DNA of 64,000 bases. Source: Flavitalea plasmicola. Its GTDB lineage: Bacteria; Bacteroidota; Bacteroidia; Chitinophagales; Chitinophagaceae. The notes beneath the pieces were generated by a model, which worked only from the letters and a program-made list of their open reading frames with translations, made no database searches and had not been told where the DNA came from. A program made the translations under genes and the position numbers. Below, piece after piece: positions 18,844-27,476 of this stretch (within the stretch, counting starts at the first letter, position 1; every line of letters begins with the position of its first letter). Location: NCBI RefSeq assembly GCF_030546645.1, contig NZ_JAUOTO010000002.1:186001-250000 (forward strand), in the 5' to 3' direction.

Positions 18844-19329
18844 ATGTCTGAAGATCTTACCATCGTCGCAGGCACCAAGGCTGAACGTTATGCCTCTCTC
18901 CTACCCCAGGTACGGGCGGTGATCGAAGGCGAACAGGACGCCGTAGCCAACCTGGCGAATATCGCCGCCGCGCTGAAAGAGCAATTTGGGTGGCTGTGGG
19001 TGGGCTTTTATATGGTGAAGGACGGGGAGCTGGTGGTCGGCCCTTTCCAGGGGCCGGTGGCCTGTACCCGCATTCGGAAAGGCAAGGGCGTCTGCGGCGC
19101 CAGCTGGCAGGAAGCCCGGACGCTGATCGTCCCCGACGTGGAAGCCTTCCCGGGGCATATCGCCTGCAGCAGCCTGTCCAGGAGCGAGATCGTAGTGCCT
19201 GTTTTTTCAGGTGGAGATGTGATCGGGGTGCTGGATGTGGACAGCGTAGAGCTGGGTGCTTTCGATGAAGAAGACCAGCGGTGGCTGGAAGAGCTGGTGA
19301 AGGCAATACCGGGCGTGAATGTTCGTTAA
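18844..19329 (+). CDS. msrC: Free methionine-(R)-sulfoxide reductase (GAF fold)
   Basis: Single GAF-domain enzyme of 161 residues that reduces free L-methionine-(R)-sulfoxide in the cytoplasm. The three functional cysteines C74 (VACTRI), C84 (GVCGASW) and C108 (HIACSS) have the 10- and 24-residue spacing characteristic of the family. IVVPVF and GVLDVDS complete the signature. A well-formed promoter precedes the ATG. The deacetylase gene begins 51 bases after the stop. Confidence 0.93.
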   Translation: MSEDLTIVAGTKAERYASLLPQVRAVIEGEQDAVANLANIAAALKEQFGWLWVGFYMVKDGELVVGPFQGPVACTRIRKGKGVCGASWQEARTLIVPDVEAFPGHIACSSLSRSEIVVPVFSGGDVIGVLDVDSVELGAFDEEDQRWLEELVKAIPGVNVR

Positions 19330-19380
19330 GTTGAAATAATTTTAATATAAGCTTCGTTAAGTAATTCTATTTTAAAGTCT

Positions 19381-20271
19381 ATGACAAAGAATCTTGTTGG
19401 TCTCTGCCTGGGAGTTTTATGTTTTGTCCTGTCGGCCTGCGGGTCTTCCCCTGATCCGAAAAATGGGCCGGCGCCTGCTGGTAAGGCGGATGCTACGGCG
19501 GCGACGCCCACCGGCGGAGCGAACACTTCCGGCGTATCCACGTTCGTACCGGGCGGCAAGATCCCCCCTCCGTCCGTCATCCTGGGCCGGCAGCAGGTGC
19601 CTATTCTCTGCTACCACCAGATACGCGACTGGAAGCCTACGGATTCCAAGATGGCCAAGGATTATATCATGCCGATAGCTGATTTCCGCGCGCAGCTGAA
19701 AATGCTGCACGACAGCGGCTACCACACGATATTGCCGGATCAACTGTATGCCTATCTGACCAAGGGCGCCGCACTCCCCAGCAAGCCCGTGATGCTTACT
19801 TTCGACGACAACGACGAAGACCAGTATACCATCGCTTTCCCTGAAATGAAGAAGTATGGCTACAAGGGCGTTTTCTTTATTATGACTATTACGCTGGGAA
19901 AGCTGCCTCATTATATGAGCAAGGAGCAGGTGAAGGAACTATATGATGCCGGCAACGTCATCGGCAGTCATACCTGGGATCATCACAATGTGAAGAAGTA
20001 CCAGGGTAAGGATTGGGAGATCCAGATCGATAAGCCGACGAAGCAGCTGGAAGCGATTACGGGGACCCCTATCCGGTATTTTGCCTATCCTTTCGGGTTA
20101 TGGAACGCGCAGGCTTTTCCGGAGCTGAGGAAGAGAGGGTTCATCGCTGCTTTTGGGTTGGCCGATAAGAGGGATCAAAATGATCCGCTGATGTGTATAC
20201 GCCGGATTATTGTCGGCGGCGGATGGGGGTTGAAGACGTTTAGTAATGCGATGCATCAGAGTTTTAAGTGA
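19381..20271 (+). CDS. Polysaccharide deacetylase (NodB) lipoprotein
   Basis: CE4-type deacetylase of 296 residues anchored as a lipoprotein: signal peptide ending in lipobox LSAC, Cys about residue 20. A Pro/Ala/Thr linker follows (about 25-60), then the NodB domain. Motif 1 is TFDDNDED (metal-binding Asp), motif 2 is SHTWDHHN with the HxxxH pair, and motif 3 is in RYFAYPFG. Family members remove N- or O-acetyl groups from chitin-like or peptidoglycan substrates; which one is unknown. It converges with the last gene of the RHS operon, 7 bases apart. Confidence 0.9.
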   Translation: MTKNLVGLCLGVLCFVLSACGSSPDPKNGPAPAGKADATAATPTGGANTSGVSTFVPGGKIPPPSVILGRQQVPILCYHQIRDWKPTDSKMAKDYIMPIADFRAQLKMLHDSGYHTILPDQLYAYLTKGAALPSKPVMLTFDDNDEDQYTIAFPEMKKYGYKGVFFIMTITLGKLPHYMSKEQVKELYDAGNVIGSHTWDHHNVKKYQGKDWEIQIDKPTKQLEAITGTPIRYFAYPFGLWNAQAFPELRKRGFIAAFGLADKRDQNDPLMCIRRIIVGGGWGLKTFSNAMHQSFK

Positions 20272-20278
20272 GCGGTTG

Positions 20279-20779
20279 CTATTGCTTAGATATTTTAAAT
20301 TTATAAAAGTCTTTTGCACTCCCCCCACTATGATGTATAATGAGAAACTCCTTGTCATAAAATGTTACCATTTCAATGTCATAGGGGTATTTACTCCAAA
20401 ACAAATTGGTGGAGGTAATTCCACCAGGATTGCCGGCAGCTAATTTATGAGAAGGTTTGCCTAAATACGTTTTTATTTTCCCAAAATATCTATTATCTCT
20501 TCCAGAAACTATAACAATTGAAGTAACCTTCCGATTGCTGTCAATGTTAAAATTGAAAGACCTGGCCGAATCGATTGGCTCAGGATAAAACCTATACCTT
20601 GTCGAAAAAGGGATATACAAATTGAGCTGATCTTTCCTGTTTTCAAAGTATTTGCATTTAATAGAATCTAAAGATTCTCCGGGGTGAACCTTTATTCTCA
20701 AATGAGTCAATATATTATTTTGGCCCTTAGAAAAAATAGGCAATAATGTAATAAGAAATATATATCGCACTTGATTCAT
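20279..20779 (-). CDS. Secreted protein of unknown function, RHS operon gene 6
   Basis: 166 residues with a signal peptide (MNQVRYIFLITLLPIFSKGQ). The mature part is beta-rich, basic and aromatic, with a central VTSIVIVSGRD strand and a C-terminal KEFLIIHHSGGS. I do not recognise a family. It starts 9 bases downstream of a 43-codon ORF and closes the chain of minus-strand genes that begins with the RHS proteins. Base composition is visibly richer in A+T than in the neighbouring deacetylase gene, as expected for a transferred module. A role as an accessory or immunity partner of the RHS protein is only a guess from position. Confidence 0.7.
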   Translation of the reverse strand: MNQVRYIFLITLLPIFSKGQNNILTHLRIKVHPGESLDSIKCKYFENRKDQLNLYIPFSTRYRFYPEPIDSARSFNFNIDSNRKVTSIVIVSGRDNRYFGKIKTYLGKPSHKLAAGNPGGITSTNLFWSKYPYDIEMVTFYDKEFLIIHHSGGSAKDFYKFKISKQ

Positions 20780-20788
20780 ATAATTCCA

Positions 20789-20920
20789 TCACTGTATGAG
20801 GAGAGCAATGCTTTCCAAATCAGGCATTCTCCGGCTCCTGAAATCCTGATCTTTCTCTATTTCTTCGTTGACGAAAAAAGCCTTCTTAATTAAACTCCAA
20901 TATTTATTTGCATCATCCAT
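20789..20920 (-). CDS. Small 43-codon ORF, RHS operon gene 5
   Basis: An ATG at 20920 opens a frame of 43 codons (MDDANKYWSLIKKAFFVNEE ... IALLIQ) ending at TGA 20789-20791. It begins 5 bases after the stop of the upstream membrane-protein gene and ends 9 bases before the next start, so it fills the gap neatly. The product would be soluble, charged and amphipathic. No homologue is recognised. The tight packing is the main reason to think it is real. Confidence 0.45.
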   Translation of the reverse strand: MDDANKYWSLIKKAFFVNEEIEKDQDFRSRRMPDLESIALLIQ

Positions 20921-20925
20921 CTTTT

Positions 20926-21642
20926 TTATTTCATTCCAAACTTTTTATACATTTCCATATCTTTTTTTCGTTTGACCAATATTTGCATAAAGGAGCCTAA
21001 TCCCAGAATTAATGTAATGGGCAAAGGCTTAGAGTTATATAAGAGATGAAGGATAATAGCGATCAAGAACAGGGCAGACAAGCCGACTATAAAGACAATA
21101 CCACCTTTGGTAGCAAGAAATGCCGGTGAAAAATTAATGGGCTTATCTCTTGAGGCAGCAGCATTATATGAAGAAATTATTTCATACAACTTATCACTGA
21201 TAACATTTTTTTCCGGCTTACCGGATTTATCACTTTCCCCCTGCATGGTCATCGCAAGTTTATTTCCTCCTTTGAAATACAGTTTCAGCGTAGTATACTC
21301 GATTGTGGGAAATGTTACCCCGTACGCATCTATATCATCCCATTTGAAATCATTCATCTCTTCCTGACTAGTTGTTTTAATATTAAAAACAGCCATGGAA
21401 AAATGATCTGCGTAAAAGTCCAGGCGAATCTTTTTCGTGAAAAGTTTTCTTATCCGTTTTAGAAAAAGGAAAGGAATGATAAAAATAAAAAAGCCAAAAA
21501 AAGCAATTAATGGCTTTTTTGTTTCAAATGCCAGCAATGATATCACAGCCAAGAGGAATATGAATATTGGTACGACGAAAAGAGCCATACGTTTCCTGTT
21601 AACCAGAAGCCTTTCGTAAACAAAAATTGGTATCTCGTCCAT
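20926..21642 (-). CDS. Four-helix membrane protein, RHS operon gene 4 (possible immunity)
   Basis: 238 residues with two N-terminal transmembrane helices (about 19-38 and 43-61), a cytoplasmic beta-rich domain of roughly 120 residues (PH-like spacing; FYADHFSMAVFN, LKLYFKGGNKLAM), and two C-terminal helices (about 184-225). It lies 41 bases downstream of the RHS-core protein gene, the position where polymorphic toxins usually carry their immunity gene. The RHS tail is hydrophobic, and membrane immunity proteins are typical partners of membrane-acting toxins. That function is inference; the sequence itself shows only a membrane protein of no recognised family. Confidence 0.7.
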   Translation of the reverse strand: MDEIPIFVYERLLVNRKRMALFVVPIFIFLLAVISLLAFETKKPLIAFFGFFIFIIPFLFLKRIRKLFTKKIRLDFYADHFSMAVFNIKTTSQEEMNDFKWDDIDAYGVTFPTIEYTTLKLYFKGGNKLAMTMQGESDKSGKPEKNVISDKLYEIISSYNAAASRDKPINFSPAFLATKGGIVFIVGLSALFLIAIILHLLYNSKPLPITLILGLGSFMQILVKRKKDMEMYKKFGMK

Positions 21643-21683
21643 TTTTTAAGTTGATCGTCTAAATTAGTAAATATTCCTATACG

Positions 21684-24600
21684 CTATTTGAGTTTCGCAG
21701 CGTTGTATATATCTAAGCCAATGGATGAAGTTGCAATGACGCCATCAGCCACTTCCCCGATGCCTATGAATTCAGAAGCCAGTCCCAAGCCTGCCAATCC
21801 GACTCCCGCCCAATCCGTCCAACTCCCGATCTCACCCTTACTCCAACTTTTAGCAAGGTTGTAAAGACTGAATCCGCCTCCAACGATAGCGCCCGCTACT
21901 GTACCGGTTCTGGAGAGGCCTTTCAATGCTGCTTTGGTATCCTCAGCCAATATTTTAGTAGCGGTGACTGCTGCATTATGAAAATCTATCGCCATCCCCG
22001 TAGCCGTAGCAGATTTTTCAAGGTCGATGCCACTTTCACCACTTTCACCGCTCTCTGTATTGTGGTTAGAACGCAAGGTGACTGAAGTTCCTGTAAACAG
22101 GTAATCTTCGCCATCCTGATGCGAGGTGAGACCATGGTAATCCCCTGTCACATAACTACCTCTGTCATTTGTATAATTATATTTCGTATTTACGATGGAA
22201 AGCCCCAGCGCCGACAAGGCATAGGTGTCCCCCGACGCTGCATTGTACAATTGATTAATGGTATTTGACAAAACCTGATTTTGATAGGCGGCGTCGGCCT
22301 CCTTCTGGGCTTCTGCAAACTCTCCCTGTATCTGTGCGTCTGTTTCCTGCTGGGATCTTTCCATATCATTCCACAAATCGGAGGAGGAAGAGAAGGATGA
22401 AAAAAGCCATAGGTCGTTGGGACTCGGGGTTGGTCCCCCTGGACCGATAACAGTCCCGTTGGGGCCAGCCCGAAGCCCGTCCGGATCAAGCATGGATACC
22501 GGGTTGTCGTTCGCGAAACTATACGGACTAACGGAGTGATAAGCGTCTGCGATCGGGTCTATCTGGCCAAATCTCCCCAACTGGGGGTCGAGCATCCTGT
22601 GTTGCGCATCGTAAAGTTCCAGTCCGCTGCCATCGTTGAACTCTTTATTCTGTAGTTCATTGCCTCCATTGTATCTGAATTTGTTCTCCGTGTAGTTGGG
22701 TTTCATCGCTTTGTCGCTAATAGCCGCCATGGTCAGACCGAATGGATAATAATGTGTTTCTTCCAACATCGGCCCGCTGTATTGCTTCACGCTCAGATTA
22801 TCAAAGAATGCATCCCAACCGGGCGTCTCATTGCTGACATAAACATATAAGTAACCACTTTTTGTAATGGGAATACCTGTATATCCCAGCGCGTTGACCT
22901 GGTTGGCAGTGCCTACCGGCACAGCTCCGCTCTGGGGGTAACTGCTGACATATTTGAATTGGTCATCCAGAAGTATCCAGTTAAGATAGGCTTTGGGTTT
23001 GCCGGAGGGCGCCGGGTTATTAGCTCCCTGAAAGCTGTTGATAGCCGCATAGACTGGACTGGTTGTCGTGTTATTCAGCTCGGTAAGGCCGCCATGTGTC
23101 CCACCAGTCATGGATACGATCCCCGTAGCCAGGGACGCCAGCACATCGTTTATGGATGGGCTGGGGCCGGCAGTATCGGTAATATTGTTATAATACGATT
23201 GGACGCCAATATCTACCTTATCTCCGCTCATTACTTTCAATATAATACCGGGACCTACCTTATTTCCATTCCCGTTGACGCGGGCAAGGCTGTCGTTGGG
23301 GTTTGTTATGGTTGTGTCTACCGGGTAGCCGCTGACCATATTACGGGCATATCCCGTATTGGTCAGATTGTAGAATAGTTTGCTTTCCGTATTGCGATAC
23401 GCCGCCTCCATTGTTGCAAGGTATTGTGAAGTGTCCTTTTGCTGGGTCAAGAGTATCCGGGTATTGCCGAGTTGGTCTTTCTCAAAGAAATCGTACTCCC
23501 ATCCGTACACGAGCGTTCCATTCACCCGTCGGTGGAGAGCCCAACGGATCCGACCTTCTTCATGGCCAACGAATTGAAGCGTATCAACGCCACCACCGGG
23601 AGAGGTAATTGTGTCCGTTTGCTGATAGACGAAGCCGGCTACGTACAAAGTAGTCGTCGTGTGACGGGAAACACTATCCACCGTCAGTTTCATCAGCTTG
23701 CTGCCACTGGCATCATAGGTATATTGAATGTTCCCCTCCCCTTTCATATGAATGAGCTGCGGCAAGCCGAGATAGTTATAGGCGATCGTATCGATGTTCT
23801 TATTATTGTCTGCCAGGATACTGCCATTCCCATCATACCTGTAATCTACGGCCGCCTTTGTGGCAGGATTGTAATGGAAGTCGCCCAGTTTCGAATTGGC
23901 ATCGTTCACAGCATCTGTCACTTGCAAAAGCCTGTTATATTGATATGAATAGTTCAGTTGGTCTATCAAGGAAGATCCACCCACCTTGAACCCGCTTCTG
24001 TTCAATCCAAGGATATTCCCGTTGGCATCGTACCTGATATTGCTAATTGAAAAGTTGATATAGCTACTATCCCATGTTGATCCTACTGTATTCTGCATGA
24101 AACCGGCCGCTGTCAGCCTGTTAGAATTATCATAAGTGTATTCGTATTTCCTGCCAACGCCATCACCCGCACTTTTCCAAACCGTGCCGGCTATGTTGCC
24201 ATCGTATAAAGCTCGCGAATAGCTGGTAGTTCCAATGGCGGAAACGGTCTTGTCATAGGCCAACTCCACTCCAAAATAATGTGTAGCGGTGCCGGCAAGG
24301 TAATTTTTATTGATCCCGGTGAGCCATCCACGTAGGTTGTAATCAAACACCAGGCTATCCAGGCCGTTGCCCAGGTACTTAGCTTTGAGCTGCCCCAGTT
24401 CATTATATTGAAGGCTATCGATCAGTTGATCACCTGTGGCGTTGTCGATATTCTTCCAGATATGCCTTAGCCGAAGCGATGCGTCGTAGTCCAATTTGGT
24501 AGACACAATATGATTCTGCACTGTGTTGCCGGCCTTTTTATGTCCTATTAATGTACGTAACAAATTACCATTGAATCCGTATTGCATTGTGGCCGTATCG

Positions 24601-27425
24601 GTGGCGCCGGTTTGGTTAGTGCTATGCTTCTGGATCACACGCCGGTGATCATCATAAAAGCATACTTCATAGAGGTATTGATTGGAGGTTCCCACCACTT
24701 TGATCCTGGCTCCGGTGGCCAGTCCCCGCGTCTGGTAATTGGGGGTCATGGCTGCAGCATATGCCGGTGATACACCGAAACTGGTGATAAAATAATTGCT
24801 GTTGCTTGTAATATTTGTCGCCATTGTAGCAGCGAGTGTAGTGCCGCTGCCACCAACCCAGGTATAGTCATCATAGTAAGTAGCATTGAGTAGCTCGAAA
24901 TTGCTGGCTGTCGACGGATATCCAGTGGTATTGTATGCCAGATTTTGATGATAGGCTCTATTGTTACTGTCAGATAAAAGCCCGGAAGAATCCATTCTGT
25001 TTTGATTGTCATATTTAGCCACCATCCATTTTTTCAATGCCCTCATATTACTATCCTGCGTCATTACCAATCTGTCCCGGGAGTCGTATACCATATCTAT
25101 CTCTCCGGCACCCGGGCTCTTTTTGACGATTGGCCGGCCCTTTCCGTCGAATTCGTACCGGAAACATAGTTCATTGGCCATGGTTTGCGTAACAGACCAG
25201 CTGCCATTAATGGAGTCCACTGCTTTTGGTTGAATAATAAACCGCAGATGCTGCAACGTGTCATACACATAGTAGGTGCAGAGCCAACCGGCATGGCCGG
25301 AGCCGGGATTATTGGACAACTGGGTCTTTTTCAGGATGGTCATCCCCATCGGATTCTTATATTCCATTACCTGGTGCGCGGATTGGTCCGTCACAACAGT
25401 CTTGTAGAGGGTACCGGAGGCACAGGCTGCAACCCGGACAGGCAAGCTGCCTACAGCGGAATTAATGGTCCAATTCTGAACACTATCATTCAACGTATTA
25501 AACAAGTATTGTATACTATCACCCCTTGTCGAACCCAGCCAATTCTGGCCAGGCGCAAAGGTAGCCTGCGGGCTGTTTACCCCGGAAGATTCAAATACTT
25601 TTTGTCCATAATAATAATGCTCGCCCGGATATTGGGATACGTTGAAGGAACTTTGCTCACCCATAGGATTTATCTTGAAGTTCCCGTCACCGGAAGAAGA
25701 TGTATAAGGCAGATATTGAGACGATTCCCTCCCAAAAAAATCATAGACATGAATACTTACGACATCCTTTTGTAGGGGGCTGGCTTGTTTTTGTACGTCT
25801 TCCAGCGGCCTGCCAAGACCGTCTACATAGGTGGTGGATTGGTGCACATCCGTTGGAGAGGACAAGGCATTGGCAGTAGCTGTGTCCGTAATACCCGGCG
25901 CCATAATTATGCGTTGGCGGATATAATTAACATCAGGGGCAGTTCCATTGATAAGGACGCGGCATGAATTAGTATACGCGATCTGGGTGCCGCAGGTAAC
26001 CTTACGACGATAGAATGTCTTCACGCTGATATTCCCCGGGTCATAATATAAAAGAGTCGCTCCGGATATGTCGGAGAAATGAGTACTGTCCGTACCGCTT
26101 TGCCATTGGTAGGAATAACTTCCGCTGCAGGCGCCTCCAGAGGCCGGTAGCGCAGAGAGTATCCCCGGGGTCGTATTTGTTGCCGCAAGCGTAATACTTG
26201 CAGGGGTGATCACACCTCCAAATAGTTGTGGGTTGACGTTTATCACTGCAATGGTGCTATAGGACGTAGCCCCATTGCTGGTGACTGCCACCCGGTAATA
26301 TCTTTTATTGAGAGGCCCTGCAAATAAGGTGGTATCAAAAAGATTATATCCTGCAAATTCGTTGGTCGGACTACTAAAAGAGGAGTCTGGCGAGCTTTGC
26401 CATTGAGAGGTATAAGTACCATTTCCACCTGAATATCCCCTTAATATTATCGTTGTATAGCTGCCATAATCGATCGTTTGTGTAGCAGGGTTCAGCGTAC
26501 CTGCCTGCAATTGTGGGTAAACGGTAACTGTCGCCGTATTGCTGGTAGCCGTCGCGCCATTGCTGGCGACAATATATCGATAGTACGTTGTAGCAGTCAA
26601 GGGCCCTGGAGCATATGAACTGTTCGTAGCGCCTGTTATCAATGTCCAACTAGTGCCATCCGGGGAGCTGTACCATTGGTATGTGTAAGTTCCATTACCA
26701 CCTGTGGAAGCGGTGGTGGTCAATCCTGAAGGAGATGTATTATAGTTGATCGATTGGCTGGATGGAGATACCGTGCCACTCACCAATTGAGGGTATACTG
26801 TCACCGTCGCTGTGGTAGACGCAGTGGATCCGCTGCAGGTCACCACCCTTTTGAAATAAGTGGTAACCGTAAGCGCTCCCGGTTGATAGCTCACGCCGGT
26901 GGCACCTGAAATAGTTGTAAAATTGATGTTATCTGCGGAAGTATACCATTGATAGGTATAGCTTGTACCACAGCTGCCCCCTGTAGCCGCAGTACCGTTC
27001 AGCAATGCAGGAATAGCATTGTAATTAATGCTCTGGCTGGAATTAATTATGCTGCCACCATTGAGAGGTTGCGTTTCGGTTACCGTAAGCGTCGCCAGTG
27101 CCGTGCTCCCCTGCCAGGCGGTGATGACCGGACTTGTGCAACCAAGACTGCTGAAATAAATATTAACATGTGAAGAAGTTGGGCCCTGTACCGTTCCACA
27201 ACTTACAGTCCAGCTGGTGGCGGAACCTGAACAAGCGGCGCTGAGCTGATAAGTTTGTGTAGAACCTGCCGTGACGGTGGTAGGTCCCTGGACACTACAA
27301 ATGACACAGGGCTTTTCTTTTTTGCCTAAGACAGTTCCAATACATGTTAAAAGCAAGAACAATATTAATCCAATGTTGCGGAAAGCAGATAAGGTTTTCA
27401 GAAAAATCCCGGAGATATTTCTCAT
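21684..27425 (-). CDS. RHS-core polymorphic toxin-like protein with Ig-like repeats
   Basis: Secreted giant protein of 1913 residues. A signal/membrane helix (about 17-34) ends near LGKKEKPC. Four Ig-like repeats of about 90 residues follow (about 120-490; each has YQWYxSxDGT and TYYRYIV-type strands). A DUF6443-like segment comes next (about 493-640, YVDGLGRPLEDVQKQ). Then come YD/RHS repeats (about 740-1400) and the RHS-associated core (about 1557-1651, YYPFGLTM ... GRFGQIDP ... NDNPVSMLDPDG). The 262-residue C-terminal tail is variable: a helical Gln/Ala stretch, then glycine-rich hydrophobic segments (TVAGAIVGGGFSLYNLAKSW, GVGLAGLGLASEFIGIGEVA). In polymorphic toxins the tail after the core is the effector. 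This tail matches no nuclease motif I know and may act on membranes. The membrane protein downstream may protect the producer. Confidence 0.9.
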   Translation of the reverse strand: MRNISGIFLKTLSAFRNIGLILFLLLTCIGTVLGKKEKPCVICSVQGPTTVTAGSTQTYQLSAACSGSATSWTVSCGTVQGPTSSHVNIYFSSLGCTSPVITAWQGSTALATLTVTETQPLNGGSIINSSQSINYNAIPALLNGTAATGGSCGTSYTYQWYTSADNINFTTISGATGVSYQPGALTVTTYFKRVVTCSGSTASTTATVTVYPQLVSGTVSPSSQSINYNTSPSGLTTTASTGGNGTYTYQWYSSPDGTSWTLITGATNSSYAPGPLTATTYYRYIVASNGATATSNTATVTVYPQLQAGTLNPATQTIDYGSYTTIILRGYSGGNGTYTSQWQSSPDSSFSSPTNEFAGYNLFDTTLFAGPLNKRYYRVAVTSNGATSYSTIAVINVNPQLFGGVITPASITLAATNTTPGILSALPASGGACSGSYSYQWQSGTDSTHFSDISGATLLYYDPGNISVKTFYRRKVTCGTQIAYTNSCRVLINGTAPDVNYIRQRIIMAPGITDTATANALSSPTDVHQSTTYVDGLGRPLEDVQKQASPLQKDVVSIHVYDFFGRESSQYLPYTSSSGDGNFKINPMGEQSSFNVSQYPGEHYYYGQKVFESSGVNSPQATFAPGQNWLGSTRGDSIQYLFNTLNDSVQNWTINSAVGSLPVRVAACASGTLYKTVVTDQSAHQVMEYKNPMGMTILKKTQLSNNPGSGHAGWLCTYYVYDTLQHLRFIIQPKAVDSINGSWSVTQTMANELCFRYEFDGKGRPIVKKSPGAGEIDMVYDSRDRLVMTQDSNMRALKKWMVAKYDNQNRMDSSGLLSDSNNRAYHQNLAYNTTGYPSTASNFELLNATYYDDYTWVGGSGTTLAATMATNITSNSNYFITSFGVSPAYAAAMTPNYQTRGLATGARIKVVGTSNQYLYEVCFYDDHRRVIQKHSTNQTGATDTATMQYGFNGNLLRTLIGHKKAGNTVQNHIVSTKLDYDASLRLRHIWKNIDNATGDQLIDSLQYNELGQLKAKYLGNGLDSLVFDYNLRGWLTGINKNYLAGTATHYFGVELAYDKTVSAIGTTSYSRALYDGNIAGTVWKSAGDGVGRKYEYTYDNSNRLTAAGFMQNTVGSTWDSSYINFSISNIRYDANGNILGLNRSGFKVGGSSLIDQLNYSYQYNRLLQVTDAVNDANSKLGDFHYNPATKAAVDYRYDGNGSILADNNKNIDTIAYNYLGLPQLIHMKGEGNIQYTYDASGSKLMKLTVDSVSRHTTTTLYVAGFVYQQTDTITSPGGGVDTLQFVGHEEGRIRWALHRRVNGTLVYGWEYDFFEKDQLGNTRILLTQQKDTSQYLATMEAAYRNTESKLFYNLTNTGYARNMVSGYPVDTTITNPNDSLARVNGNGNKVGPGIILKVMSGDKVDIGVQSYYNNITDTAGPSPSINDVLASLATGIVSMTGGTHGGLTELNNTTTSPVYAAINSFQGANNPAPSGKPKAYLNWILLDDQFKYVSSYPQSGAVPVGTANQVNALGYTGIPITKSGYLYVYVSNETPGWDAFFDNLSVKQYSGPMLEETHYYPFGLTMAAISDKAMKPNYTENKFRYNGGNELQNKEFNDGSGLELYDAQHRMLDPQLGRFGQIDPIADAYHSVSPYSFANDNPVSMLDPDGLRAGPNGTVIGPGGPTPSPNDLWLFSSFSSSSDLWNDMERSQQETDAQIQGEFAEAQKEADAAYQNQVLSNTINQLYNAASGDTYALSALGLSIVNTKYNYTNDRGSYVTGDYHGLTSHQDGEDYLFTGTSVTLRSNHNTESGESGESGIDLEKSATATGMAIDFHNAAVTATKILAEDTKAALKGLSRTGTVAGAIVGGGFSLYNLAKSWSKGEIGSWTDWAGVGLAGLGLASEFIGIGEVADGVIATSSIGLDIYNAAKLK

Positions 27426-27476
27426 AACGCGGTCTTAAGGGGTTAACATTCTGTTTTACTGAGTCAATTAGTGCGA

